Assembly (NCBI RefSeq): GCF_022760835.1
Contig: NZ_JAKTNQ010000004.1
Span: forward strand, 1 to 64,000
DNA from: Thermus altitudinis
GTDB taxonomy: Bacteria; Deinococcota; Deinococci; Deinococcales; Thermaceae
Direction: 5' to 3'
DNA: 64,000 nt
In this document: piece after piece, positions 28,238-35,648 of the stretch
Numbering within the stretch: the first letter of the stretch is position 1
Layout of the letters: each line of letters opens with the position of its first letter
Made by a program: the position numbers and the translations under genes
The notes under the pieces: model-generated
Seen by the model: only the letters and a program-made list of their open reading frames with translations
The model's database searches: none
What the model was told of the DNA's origin: nothing

Positions 28238-28582
28238 CTAGAAGCTATAGACCGTAGCCCCTTCCAGGGCGTAGTCCACGAAGCGATCCCGGGCATAGGC
28301 CAGCCGGATACCCCGGGCCTTGAAGGCCTCCTCGGCCCCCAAAGCCCTAGCGGAGTTAAGACAGGTGTACACCGGCACCCCCTGGGCCACGAGGCTATCC
28401 ACCCCCCGGTTGTACTCGGCCAAGGCAGGGTCCAAAAGCGCCCGCTCGGCAGGCCCGAAGATGTAGACCTCCAAGTCCACCCCCCGCTCCTCCTTCACTT
28501 GGCGGATGCGCTCGGCCAGGTGTACCCCCGTGTTCAGGCTGCTGGGCTCCCCGTGGAAAATGTGGATGACTACTTTAGCCAT
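28238..28582 (-). CDS. DsrE-family sulfur-relay-like protein
   Basis: A 114-residue DsrE/DsrF-fold protein (VVIHIFHGEPSSLNTGVHLAERI, VPVYTCLNSARALG). The cysteine in YTCLNSA corresponds to the position used for sulfur transfer in the family. ATG 28582 has GGGGG 5 bases upstream, and a TAAGCT (28604-28599) could be its -10 box. It leads the DsrE-OsmC-TSUP operon. Confidence 0.82.
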   Translation of the reverse strand: MAKVVIHIFHGEPSSLNTGVHLAERIRQVKEERGVDLEVYIFGPAERALLDPALAEYNRGVDSLVAQGVPVYTCLNSARALGAEEAFKARGIRLAYARDRFVDYALEGATVYSF

Positions 28583-28749
28583 AAAACCCCCGGAGGGTAG
28601 CTTACCCCATCCCCGGGGGACATAGGTACCTCGTCGTACCCCGCCACCTGGCCCATGCCAGGGGTGGAAGCCCCAGATAGGCCCTCCCCTTGGACCCATC
28701 CCGGAAGCACCTGGCGCAGGGAGCGGCCAAAAGGGGTATCGCCAGGGCT

Positions 28750-29673
28750 TTAGATCAGGGCGCTCACCGATTGGTTGGTGTGCACGTGCTGAATGGCCTG
28801 GGCCAGGAGCTCGGCGGTGGAAAGCACCGTATACCCCCCGTCCTTAAGGGGAATGGTATCGGTGAAGATCACCTCCCGGATGGCCGGGTGGGAGAGGTTT
28901 TCCCGGGCCTCCCCCACCAACACCGGATGGGTGGCCATGACCACCATCTCGGGCAAGGCCCCGGCCATGAGCAGCGCCTCCACCCCCCGCCGGATGGTGC
29001 CCCCGGTGGAAACGATGTCGTCTATGATCAAGGGCCTTTTCCCCGCCACCTCCCCGATCACGTAGGTGACCGAGGTTTCCTTGGGGCCGTGGCGCCGCTT
29101 GGCCAGCATGGCAAAGGGCAGGCCCAGCCTTTCGGAAAGCCGCCTGGCCTCCTCCGCCCGGCCGGCATCCGGGGAGACCACCACCCCGTTTTCCGTGTAC
29201 CCCTTTTCCTGGAGGTAGCGGGCAAAAAGCCGTACGGCGGAAAGGTGGTCCACGGGAATATCAAAGAAGCCCTGGATCTGGGGCGCATGCAGGTCAATGG
29301 CGATCACCCGGTGCACCCCTACCGCCTCCAGGAGGTTGGCCACCAGTTTGGCGCTCACGGGCTCGCGGCCTTGGGTCTGCTTATCCTGGCGGGCATAGCC
29401 GAAGTAGGGGATGACGGCGTTGATGCGCCCCGCTGAGCTCCTCCTAGCGGCATCGGCCAGGAGGAGGAGTTCCATGAGGTGGTCGTTCACGGGAGGGCTG
29501 GTGGGCTGGATCAGGTAGACGTCGTCTCCCCGAACGCTTTCCAAAAGCTGCACCCGCACCTCCCCATCGGGGAAACGGTCCACCAAAGCCTTGCCCAGAG
29601 GAACCCCTAGGGCCTCCGCCACCCGCCGGGCCAGGTCGGGGTGGGCATTCCCCGCAAAAAGCCTGATTTCCAT
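28750..29673 (-). CDS. prs: Ribose-phosphate pyrophosphokinase
   Basis: Makes PRPP from ribose 5-phosphate and ATP. 307 residues with FAGNAHPDLARRVAEALG, YFGYARQDKQTQGREPVSAKLVANLLE (ATP flexible loop), IAIDLHAPQIQGFFDIPVDHL, and the PRPP loop PLIIDDIVSTGGTI. It starts 15 bases after the nucleosidase gene with GGGGGAGGAGGT. Its product is the co-substrate of the divergent phosphoribosyltransferase 1.2 kb away, although that gene looks horizontally acquired. Confidence 0.96.
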   Translation of the reverse strand: MEIRLFAGNAHPDLARRVAEALGVPLGKALVDRFPDGEVRVQLLESVRGDDVYLIQPTSPPVNDHLMELLLLADAARRSSAGRINAVIPYFGYARQDKQTQGREPVSAKLVANLLEAVGVHRVIAIDLHAPQIQGFFDIPVDHLSAVRLFARYLQEKGYTENGVVVSPDAGRAEEARRLSERLGLPFAMLAKRRHGPKETSVTYVIGEVAGKRPLIIDDIVSTGGTIRRGVEALLMAGALPEMVVMATHPVLVGEARENLSHPAIREVIFTDTIPLKDGGYTVLSTAELLAQAIQHVHTNQSVSALI

Positions 29674-29688
29674 GGACCTCCTCCCCCT

Positions 29689-30354
29689 TCAGTATGCCAA
29701 AAGGGCCTGGGCCAGGAGGCCAAGCCGCCTCGAGGCCCCTTGCAAAAAGGCCTGGAAGTCCCGGGCGGCCTCTTCCCCCGCCCCGTCGGTTACCACCCGC
29801 ACCAAGGCCATGGGATGGCGGAAGCGCCAGGCCACCATGAGGGCCGCGGCCCCTTCCATCTCCACCGCTTGGGCCCCGTGAAGCCCTGCAAGCCTCCTGG
29901 CCTCCTCCCTATCCGCCAGAAACCGGTCCCCCGTGGCCACCACCCCCCGCCGCAAGGGGAAGCCCAGGCTTTCTGCCGCCCTTTCCGCCTTCCCCAAAAG
30001 GGCCGGGTCCGAGGGGAAGAACCGCACCCCAAAGGCCGTTTCCCCAGGCTCCCGGCCAAAGGGGGTGAGGTCCACGTCCCACTGCACCGCCCTCTCCGCC
30101 AGGAGGAGGTCCAAGGCCCGCAAGGAGGGGTCCAAAGCCCCCGCTACCCCCAGGAAGTAGCTCTCCTGGGGAGCGAAACGGGCCAGGACGTAGGCCACCG
30201 CCGAGGCCGCCGCCACCTTGCCCACCCCGGTTTCCGCCACCAGGACCCTTGGGGCCCGGTGGAGGGGGAAAGGGGCCTCGAGGACCTCCTGGACCTCCAA
30301 AGCCTCCCTCAGCGCCGAAGCCTCCTCAGGCTCCGCGGCGAAAAAGGCGGTCAC
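29689..30354 (-). CDS. mtnN: 5'-methylthioadenosine/S-adenosylhomocysteine nucleosidase
   Basis: Cleaves adenine from S-adenosylhomocysteine and methylthioadenosine. The GTG at 30354 overlaps the luxS stop as GTGA with GGAGGGAAG upstream, giving 221 residues (MTAFFAAEPEEASAL). Substrate-binding EMEGAAAL, ATGDRFL and VTDGAGEEAA align with the family's EMEAAA, SGDQF and SDKAD, so the last motif is altered. Futalosine hydrolase (MqnB) is a close relative and cannot be excluded, but the luxS overlap strongly favours the SAH role. Confidence 0.85.
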   Translation of the reverse strand: MTAFFAAEPEEASALREALEVQEVLEAPFPLHRAPRVLVAETGVGKVAAASAVAYVLARFAPQESYFLGVAGALDPSLRALDLLLAERAVQWDVDLTPFGREPGETAFGVRFFPSDPALLGKAERAAESLGFPLRRGVVATGDRFLADREEARRLAGLHGAQAVEMEGAAALMVAWRFRHPMALVRVVTDGAGEEAARDFQAFLQGASRRLGLLAQALLAY

Positions 30355-30827
30355 CTTCCCTCCAAAGGAACCGTGGGTTGCACCTTCAGGCCTTCCCGCA
30401 ACACCTTCTCCGCCCAAGCCTTGGCCCCCTGGAGGTCGTGGTCCCGGTAGTTGCCGCATTCCTTGAAGCTAGCCCCGGGAATAGGGCCCTCGTGCAGCAG
30501 AACGTCCCTCAAGGCTCGCTCCCAGGCCACCAAGACCCTCTCCTCCTCCAAAGGACCCTCCACCACCAGGTAAAACCCGGTGCGGCACCCCATGGGGGAA
30601 AGGTCAATGACCCCTTCCAGGTGGTCCCGCAGATAGCCGGCCAGAAGGTGCTCCAGGGTGTGCAAGGCCCCTGTGGGAATGGCCTCCCGGTTGGGCTGGG
30701 CCAGGCGCAGGTCGTACTTTTCCACCAAGCCGCTCCCCACCGTTTTCCTTCCCGCCAAGCGCACGTAAGGCGCTTGAACCTTGGTGTGGTCCAACGCAAA
30801 GCTTTCCACCTCGGCCATAGGCCCCAT
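30351..30827 (-). CDS. luxS: S-ribosylhomocysteine lyase
   Basis: Converts S-ribosylhomocysteine to homocysteine plus DPD, the AI-2 precursor. 158 residues: metal site HTLEHLLAG, MGCRTGFYL, and KECGNYRDHD with the catalytic cysteine region. Start is ATG 30827 (GAGGTG 2 bases upstream) or ATG 30818 (MAEVESFALDH, GAGGTG 11 bases upstream). With the overlapping nucleosidase it forms the complete SAH-recycling pair. Without lsr-type genes in view, methyl-cycle detoxification is the safest role. Confidence 0.95.
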   Translation of the reverse strand: MGPMAEVESFALDHTKVQAPYVRLAGRKTVGSGLVEKYDLRLAQPNREAIPTGALHTLEHLLAGYLRDHLEGVIDLSPMGCRTGFYLVVEGPLEEERVLVAWERALRDVLLHEGPIPGASFKECGNYRDHDLQGAKAWAEKVLREGLKVQPTVPLEGR

Positions 30828-30846
30828 TACACCTCAAATAGGTGCC

Positions 30847-30852
30847 TATAAT
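30847..30852 (+). promoter_or_regulatory. Consensus -10 box of the PRTase/DprA-like island
   Basis: A perfect TATAAT followed by GAAGAT and then GTG at 30859. No -35 match. CACCT-5 bases-AGGTG (30830-30844) is an inverted repeat just upstream, between this box and luxS. Confidence 0.65.
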
Positions 30853-30858
30853 GAAGAT

Positions 30859-31692
30859 GTGCCTTCCTTTTGGCCCATTGGAACTGTATTCCTAGCCCCT
30901 ACAGAAGAATACATCCACGTTCTATGGCCAGAGGAGTTGAACACCCTGAAAGGCCAAGGCTTACGGCAATGGCCTATTGGTCCCACCCAACCTGGGATTC
31001 CCGTCCGGGAGGTTTTTGTCCGGGGAATAACCGAGGGGCCCATCGGTTCCCAAACTGCCCGTTATCTACTGGAAAAAGGATACCTTCCCCCCGTAGCTTT
31101 CCAACCCTATATATTCCATGGGCCAGGCACCCTTCGCGTCCGAACGCTTGACCTTCATACGCTAAAAAGCAAGCATATGCCAACCCCCTTGCGCACCCCC
31201 GTGGGCGAACTCCTCTACCGAGCCAAATACGGAAACCTTCCCTTTCCAGATCTACACGGTTTGATCCACCTTCTTGCCTCCACTCTGGCCTACCAAATAC
31301 GTAGAGTGAACGCCTCTTACGAAGCCATCGTTCCAGCTCCTCCTAGCATAAAGCGTTCCCACCAACCTGTTCTTCTTCTAGCCGAAGCCCTTGGCAATTT
31401 CCTAGGCCTACCTGTAAAGCACGTACTGCACAAGGAAGACGGTGTGCCCGTTAAGAATATCCCCAATGAACTTCGTGCCCATGAGCTAGAAAAACGCATC
31501 CACCTTCAGAAAGGGGCGGTCCTTCCGAAGAGGATTCTTCTCTTGGACGACATCGTAGGTACGGGATCCACCCTCGAGGCCTGCCAAAATAGGCTCCTAT
31601 CTGCTGGAGCTGACGCCATAGAGGCCTGGGCGCTGACCATAGCGCCCTCACAGGACCCTTCTGATACCATGAAGGCATGGCTATCTCCTTGA
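30859..31692 (+). CDS. ComFC-like phosphoribosyltransferase (atypical, A+T-richer)
   Basis: A 277-residue protein. Residues 110-260 form a type I phosphoribosyltransferase of the ComF branch: LLYRAKYGN near 119-126, IVPAPPSIKRSHQPVLLLAEALG at 158-179, and the PRPP loop ILLLDDIVGTGST near 226-238. Residues 1-105 match no domain I recognise. The usual ComFC RGFNQ and N-terminal zinc cysteines are missing. I start it at GTG 30859, 6 bases after TATAAT; codons upstream lie in the luxS promoter. Base composition is about 50-52% G+C in two sampled 60-base lines, against about 67% in a guaA line. It overlaps the DprA-like gene by 16 bases. Confidence 0.75.
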   Translation: MPSFWPIGTVFLAPTEEYIHVLWPEELNTLKGQGLRQWPIGPTQPGIPVREVFVRGITEGPIGSQTARYLLEKGYLPPVAFQPYIFHGPGTLRVRTLDLHTLKSKHMPTPLRTPVGELLYRAKYGNLPFPDLHGLIHLLASTLAYQIRRVNASYEAIVPAPPSIKRSHQPVLLLAEALGNFLGLPVKHVLHKEDGVPVKNIPNELRAHELEKRIHLQKGAVLPKRILLLDDIVGTGSTLEACQNRLLSAGADAIEAWALTIAPSQDPSDTMKAWLSP

Positions 31693-32426
31693 AAAAGGTT
31701 CTCCCTGGAAGCCCAGGGTACCCCTCACGCCTAGAAGATTCGCTGAAGGGGACCCTAGCCAAACCCCCTTCCCTGTACTTTCTCGGACGGGAGGACTTGG
31801 CCAACCCAACTAAAGCTTTGGCCATTCTCGGCTCTCGCCACGCCTTAGAAGAAGCCCTCCATTTAGCTCGCGAAGCGGCCGAGTACTTTGCTAAAGCCTC
31901 CTATACGGTAATAACGGGCCTGGCTCGGGGTGTGGACTGGGAAGCCACATTGGGCGCTTTGGAAAGGGGTTACGCCATAGGTGTGGTCCCCTTTGGCCTC
32001 AAGAGTCCCGACGCCACTCGGCTGTTGCGGAAACTTGGACAATACCTATCAGAACGCCTTCTTCTCCTGTCCGAACTGGAACCCTATCTACCTTGGCGGG
32101 CGCACCACGCCATGAGGCGTAACCGCCTTGTAGTGGGTTTGGCGGATGCGGTTTTAATCATTCAAACGGGGCCCAAAGCCCAGGAAGTAGACGGTCGTCC
32201 ACGGCAAAGCGGCACTTGGGATGCGGCAGAAAAAGCCCACGCAATGGGCCGACCCGTCTTCGTTCTGGACCTCCCCATTGAGGGAAATCAGGCCCTTAAA
32301 CGTAGCCTTCCAGCGATTCCTATCCCCCCGGGAAAAGAAGGGTTTGAGTTCATTGAGGCCACGTTGGGTCCAGCTGTTCCTAACGCAGACGAGAAAAAAA
32401 TCGTCTATCAACCCCGCCTTTTGTAA
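31677..32426 (+). CDS. Minimal DprA/Smf-like Rossmann protein (A+T-richer)
   Basis: A 249-residue protein carrying the DprA Rossmann fold: YPSRLEDSL and PPSLYFLG near 15-37, AILGSRHA at 49-56, TGLARGVDWEATLGAL at 80-94, LSELEP at 131, RRNRLVVGLADAVLII at 147-162, and SGTWDAAEKAHAMGRPVFVL at 178-197. It lacks the N-terminal helix-hairpin region and the C-terminal winged helix of housekeeping DprA. Nucleotide- or DNA-binding is likely from the fold; the actual role is unknown. It starts inside the end of the phosphoribosyltransferase gene and shares its low G+C. Confidence 0.75.
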   Translation: MAISLKKVLPGSPGYPSRLEDSLKGTLAKPPSLYFLGREDLANPTKALAILGSRHALEEALHLAREAAEYFAKASYTVITGLARGVDWEATLGALERGYAIGVVPFGLKSPDATRLLRKLGQYLSERLLLLSELEPYLPWRAHHAMRRNRLVVGLADAVLIIQTGPKAQEVDGRPRQSGTWDAAEKAHAMGRPVFVLDLPIEGNQALKRSLPAIPIPPGKEGFEFIEATLGPAVPNADEKKIVYQPRLL

Positions 32427-32428
32427 AC

Positions 32429-32454
32429 AGCCCCCCTTGGGCAACAGGAGGGCT
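32429..32454 (+). terminator. Possible terminator after the PRTase/DprA-like genes
   Basis: AGCCC, one mismatch and CCT pair with AGG, mismatch and GGGCT around an 8-base loop. No T-run follows, so termination would be weak. Confidence 0.35.
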
Positions 32455-32489
32455 TAACAGGCCAAGTACTTTTCCTCCTTTCTACCCGG

Positions 32490-32495
32490 TAAACT
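32490..32495 (+). promoter_or_regulatory. -10 box of guaA
   Basis: TAAACT, 7 bases before the ATG at 32503. Leaderless start likely; no clear -35 box. Confidence 0.45.
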
Positions 32496-32502
32496 AGCCT
32501 AC

Positions 32503-34014
32503 ATGGTCCTGGTCCTGGACTTCGGCTCCCAGTACACCCGCCTCATCGCCAGGAGGCTCAGGGAACTCAGGGTCTTCTCCTTGATCCTGCCGGGGACGGC
32601 AAGCCTTCAAGAGGTCCTCCGGCACAAGCCCCAGGCCCTCATCCTCTCAGGCGGTCCCAAAAGCGTCTTTGACCCCCAAGCCCCCCGGCCCGACCCCCAG
32701 GTGCTGGCCCTGGGCCTCCCCACCTTGGGCATCTGCTACGGGATGCAGCTTTTGGCCCAGGAGCTAGGGGGCAAGGTGGAGCGCTCCGGGCGGGCAGAGT
32801 ATGGCAAGGCCCTCCTCACCCGCTTCCAGGGCCCCCTCTTCAGGGGCCTCGAGGGGGAGGTGCAGGTCTGGATGAGCCACCAAGACGCCGTCACCGAGCT
32901 TCCCCCAGGCTGGCGGGTGGCGGCCGAAACCGAGGAGAACCCGGTGGCGGCCATGGAGGCCCCTGACGGCAAGACCTTCGCCGTCCAGTTCCACCCCGAG
33001 GTGGCCCACACCCCAAAAGGCATGCAGATACTGGAAAACTTCCTGGAGATCGCCGGGGTATCCCGGGACTGGACCCCAGAGCACATCCTAGAGGACCTGA
33101 TCCAGGAAGTGCGGGCCAAGGTGGGAAGGGATCGGGTCCTCCTGGCGGTCTCCGGTGGGGTGGATTCCAGCACCCTAGCCCTCCTCCTGGCCAGGGCCGG
33201 GGTGGACCATCTGGCGGTCTTCGTGGACCACGGCCTCCTGCGCCTGGGGGAAAGGGAGGAGGTAGAGGGGGCCTTAAGGGCCTTAGGGGTGAACCTGCGG
33301 GTGGTGGACGCCAAGGAACGCTTCTTCGAGGCCCTAAAGGGGGTGGAGGACCCCGAGGAAAAGCGCAAGGTTATCGGCCGGGAGTTCGTGGAGGTCTTCT
33401 CCCAGGTGGCCCGGGAGACGGGGCCCTTTCGCTTCCTGGCCCAAGGCACCCTTTACCCCGACGTGATTGAGTCCGCGGGCGAGGCGGGGGCCGCCAAAAT
33501 CAAAAGCCACCACAATGTGGGCGGGCTCCCCGAGGACCTGCAGTTTGAACTCCTGGAACCTTTCCGCCTTCTCTTCAAGGACGAGGTGCGGGAGCTGGCC
33601 CTGCTCCTGGGCCTCCCTGACCCCATCCGCCTGCGCCACCCCTTCCCGGGGCCGGGGCTAGCGGTGCGCATCCTGGGGGAGGTCACGGAGGAAAAGCTGG
33701 CCATCCTGCGCCAGGCTGACGATATCTTCATAAGCCTTCTCAAGGAGTGGGGGCTGTACGGAAGCGTGGCCCAGGCCCTGGCGGTCCTTACCCCGGTGCG
33801 GAGCGTGGGGGTGGCGGGGGATGAAAGGAAGTACGGCTACGTCCTGGCCCTAAGGGCCGTGACCACCGAGGACTTCATGACCGCGGACTGGGCCCGCCTT
33901 CCCCTGGACTTTCTGGACCAGGTGGCCCGGCGCATCACCCGCAGGGTCCCGGAGATTGGCCGGGTGGTCTACGACCTCACCAGTAAGCCCCCGGCCACCA
34001 TTGAATGGGAGTGA
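32503..34014 (+). CDS. guaA: GMP synthase (glutamine-hydrolysing)
   Basis: Converts XMP to GMP. 503 residues: amidotransferase domain with [11 protein letters not shown] (catalytic Cys) and FHPEVAHTP, then the ATP pyrophosphatase P-loop [10 protein letters not shown], and the C-terminal dimerisation domain ending [11 protein letters not shown]. Back to native base composition after the island. The 141 bases that follow hold no gene but contain a good promoter for the next operon. Confidence 0.97.
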   Translation: MVLVLDFGSQYTRLIARRLRELRVFSLILPGTASLQEVLRHKPQALILSGGPKSVFDPQAPRPDPQVLALGLPTLGICYGMQLLAQELGGKVERSGRAEYGKALLTRFQGPLFRGLEGEVQVWMSHQDAVTELPPGWRVAAETEENPVAAMEAPDGKTFAVQFHPEVAHTPKGMQILENFLEIAGVSRDWTPEHILEDLIQEVRAKVGRDRVLLAVSGGVDSSTLALLLARAGVDHLAVFVDHGLLRLGEREEVEGALRALGVNLRVVDAKERFFEALKGVEDPEEKRKVIGREFVEVFSQVARETGPFRFLAQGTLYPDVIESAGEAGAAKIKSHHNVGGLPEDLQFELLEPFRLLFKDEVRELALLLGLPDPIRLRHPFPGPGLAVRILGEVTEEKLAILRQADDIFISLLKEWGLYGSVAQALAVLTPVRSVGVAGDERKYGYVLALRAVTTEDFMTADWARLPLDFLDQVARRITRRVPEIGRVVYDLTSKPPATIEWE

Positions 34015-34106
34015 TAGAGGAGGCGGCCAGGGCCTTTTGGACCTGGGAAGCCACCCCTTTTGGCCCAAGCCCAGGTGGGCCTCCCAGGATGGGGGCCCAG
34101 GCGGGG

Positions 34107-34135
34107 TTGCCCTACGGCCACCCTGGGGCTATCCT
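34107..34135 (+). promoter_or_regulatory. Promoter of the GYD/VOC gene pair
   Basis: TTGCCC (34107-34112), 17-base spacer, TATCCT (34130-34135). The ATG follows 20 bases later behind GGAGG, so this is a conventional leadered mRNA. Confidence 0.6.
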
Positions 34136-34155
34136 GAAAGGGAAAGGAGGCCAAG

Positions 34156-34443
34156 ATGCCCACCTTTATAGTGCTCAGCACCCTTACCGATGACGGCGCC
34201 GAGACCCTGGTGAAAAACCCCGAGCGGGTCAAGGAGGTCAACCAGGAGCTGGAGCGGGACTTCGGGGTCAAGGTGGTGGCCCAGTACGCCGTCCTTGGGC
34301 CCTATGACTTCGTGAACATCGTGGAGGCGGAGGATGCCCTGGCCGTGGCCCGGGCCATGCTCCACCTCTCGGCCCGGGGGAGCGTGCGGACCACCACCCT
34401 CGAGGCCATCCCCGTGGGCGAACTCATCGCCAAGCTCAAGTAG
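34156..34443 (+). CDS. GYD-domain protein
   Basis: A 95-residue protein of the GYD family (named after a Gly-Tyr-Asp motif), beginning MPTFIVLSTLTDDGAETL with the core YAVLGPYDFVNIVEAED. Small alpha-beta proteins of this family have no firmly known function; a ferredoxin-like dimeric fold is expected. GGAGG precedes the ATG. The stop overlaps the GTG of the VOC gene (TAGTG). Confidence 0.85.
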   Translation: MPTFIVLSTLTDDGAETLVKNPERVKEVNQELERDFGVKVVAQYAVLGPYDFVNIVEAEDALAVARAMLHLSARGSVRTTTLEAIPVGELIAKLK

Positions 34444-34823
34444 TGGAGGTCCTGGAAACCGCGGTCTACGCCGAGGATTTGGAGGAGGCCCGGGCCTTCT
34501 ACGAGGGGGTCCTAGGCCTTCCCTGCTTCCAGTACCAGCCCCCGCGCCACGCCTTCTTCCGGGCGGGTAGGGGGGTCTTTCTGGTCTTCAACCCCCACCA
34601 GACGGAGAAGGAGGAAAACCTTCCCCCCCACGGGGCCAAGGGTAGCGTCCACGTGGCCTTCAAGGTGGCGGAGGAGGAGCTTCCCTCTTGGGCCAAGAGG
34701 CTGGAGGAGGCGGGCTTTCCCGTGTGGTGGGCCGAGTGGCCCCGGGGGAAAAGCCTCTACACCCGCGACCCCGCTGGGAACCTGGTGGAGCTCGCCCCGG
34801 CTGCCATCTGGGGCCTAGAATAG
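34443..34823 (+). CDS. VOC (glyoxalase/bleomycin-resistance fold) protein
   Basis: A 126-residue single VOC module: LETAVYAEDLEEARAFYEGVLGLP at the start and SLYTRDPAGNLVELA at the end, the last glutamate being a typical metal ligand. Substrate unknown; these enzymes range from lyases and dioxygenases to binding proteins. It starts with GTG overlapping the GYD stop. The last bases contain the TAGAAT box of the next gene. Confidence 0.85.
   Translation: MEVLETAVYAEDLEEARAFYEGVLGLPCFQYQPPRHAFFRAGRGVFLVFNPHQTEKEENLPPHGAKGSVHVAFKVAEEELPSWAKRLEEAGFPVWWAEWPRGKSLYTRDPAGNLVELAPAAIWGLE
34816..34821 (+). promoter_or_regulatory. -10 box of the Uma2 remnant/rnhA
   Basis: TAGAAT, then AGGGGC, then ATG 34828. 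The same TAGAAT-6-start arrangement precedes the full Uma2 gene at 50309. Confidence 0.5.
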
Positions 34824-34827
34824 GGGC

Positions 34828-35157
34828 ATGGCCACCCGGTACCGCCTTTTCCCCGACGCTGAACCCCAACCCGACCGGCAAAACCCCCCACTGGAACCGT
34901 ACGGCGAGGGCCTACCCGAGCCCCAGGACGTCCTCCCCATAGAGGTGGCCGACGCCAGCCTGGACCACGGCCGGAGGAAGCCAGCCCTCCTTGGGCAAGC
35001 GGGCATTCCGGAGGTCTGGGGCGTGCACCTTGTGGAGGGGGCCCTGGAGGTCCACCCCTACCCCAAGGGGGACCAGGGCCGCCCAAAGGAGCGGGTCTTC
35101 CCCGGCGAGGCCAAAGCCCCCTTGGCCCATCCCGACCGCCCCATCCCCTGCCGGTGA
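34828..35157 (+). pseudogene. Truncated Uma2 (DUF820) family protein
   Basis: 109 codons covering the C-terminal part of an Uma2-type PD-(D/E)XK protein: PQPD, DVLPIEVADASLDHGRRK (would supply the E and K) and AGIPEVWGVHLVEGALEVH. The N-terminal third of the usual 180-190 residues is missing, so it is probably inactive. It still has its own -10 box and an intact frame, and its stop overlaps the rnhA GTG as GTGA. It may persist because it supplies transcription and coupled translation for rnhA. Confidence 0.65.
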
Positions 35158-35624
35158 AACGGGTGGAGCTTTACACCGATGGCGCCTGCCTGGGAAACCC
35201 CGGCCCCGGTGGGTGGGCGGCCCTTTTGCGCTATGGGAGGCACGAACGCCTGCTCTCTGGGGGTGAGGCCTGCACCACCAACAACCGCATGGAGCTCACC
35301 GCCCTGCTGGAAGGCCTAAGGGCCCTGAAGGAGCCCTGCGAGGTGCACCTGTTCTCGGACAGCCAGTACCTGGTGAAGGCCCTTACGGAGTGGCTACCTA
35401 GATGGCAAGGGAAAGGCTTCCGCGGGGTGAAAAACCAGGACCTCTGGGAGGCCATCGGGGAAGAGTTGAAGCGGCACCAGGTGGTGCCCCACTGGGTGCG
35501 GGGGCATAACGGCCACCCGGAGAACGAACGGGTGGACCGGGAGGCCAGGCGACAGGCCCAGGCCCAAAAGGCGCAGACCCCAAGCCCTTGCCCGCCCCCT
35601 GAGACTACGCTTTTTCCCGATTAG
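35154..35624 (+). CDS. rnhA: Ribonuclease HI
   Basis: Degrades the RNA strand of RNA-DNA hybrids. 156 residues with the four catalytic acids visible in YTDGACLGNPGPGG, NNRMEL, FSDSQYL and ENERVDREA. The Pro-rich tail ending TLFPD resembles the Thermus thermophilus enzyme. The start is GTG 35154, overlapping the stop of the Uma2 remnant; no separate promoter is obvious. Confidence 0.95.
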   Translation: MKRVELYTDGACLGNPGPGGWAALLRYGRHERLLSGGEACTTNNRMELTALLEGLRALKEPCEVHLFSDSQYLVKALTEWLPRWQGKGFRGVKNQDLWEAIGEELKRHQVVPHWVRGHNGHPENERVDREARRQAQAQKAQTPSPCPPPETTLFPD

Positions 35625-35636
35625 GCAAGAAAACGT

Positions 35637-35642
35637 TATAGT
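35637..35642 (+). promoter_or_regulatory. -10 box of the carboxylase/HMG-CoA lyase operon
   Basis: TATAGT followed by AAGGCC and ATG 35649; a weak TTTCCC lies about 18 bases upstream. Probably leaderless. Confidence 0.5.
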
Positions 35643-35648
35643 AAGGCC

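Noticed and set aside
31677-32426. The housekeeping competence DprA
   Set aside because: It lacks flanking domains, has foreign base composition and overlaps a phosphoribosyltransferase; Thermus should carry a standard dprA elsewhere, though I cannot verify this here.
34828-35157. A new small gene of unknown family
   Set aside because: The sequence matches the C-terminal two-thirds of Uma2 proteins, so it is better explained as a truncated copy.
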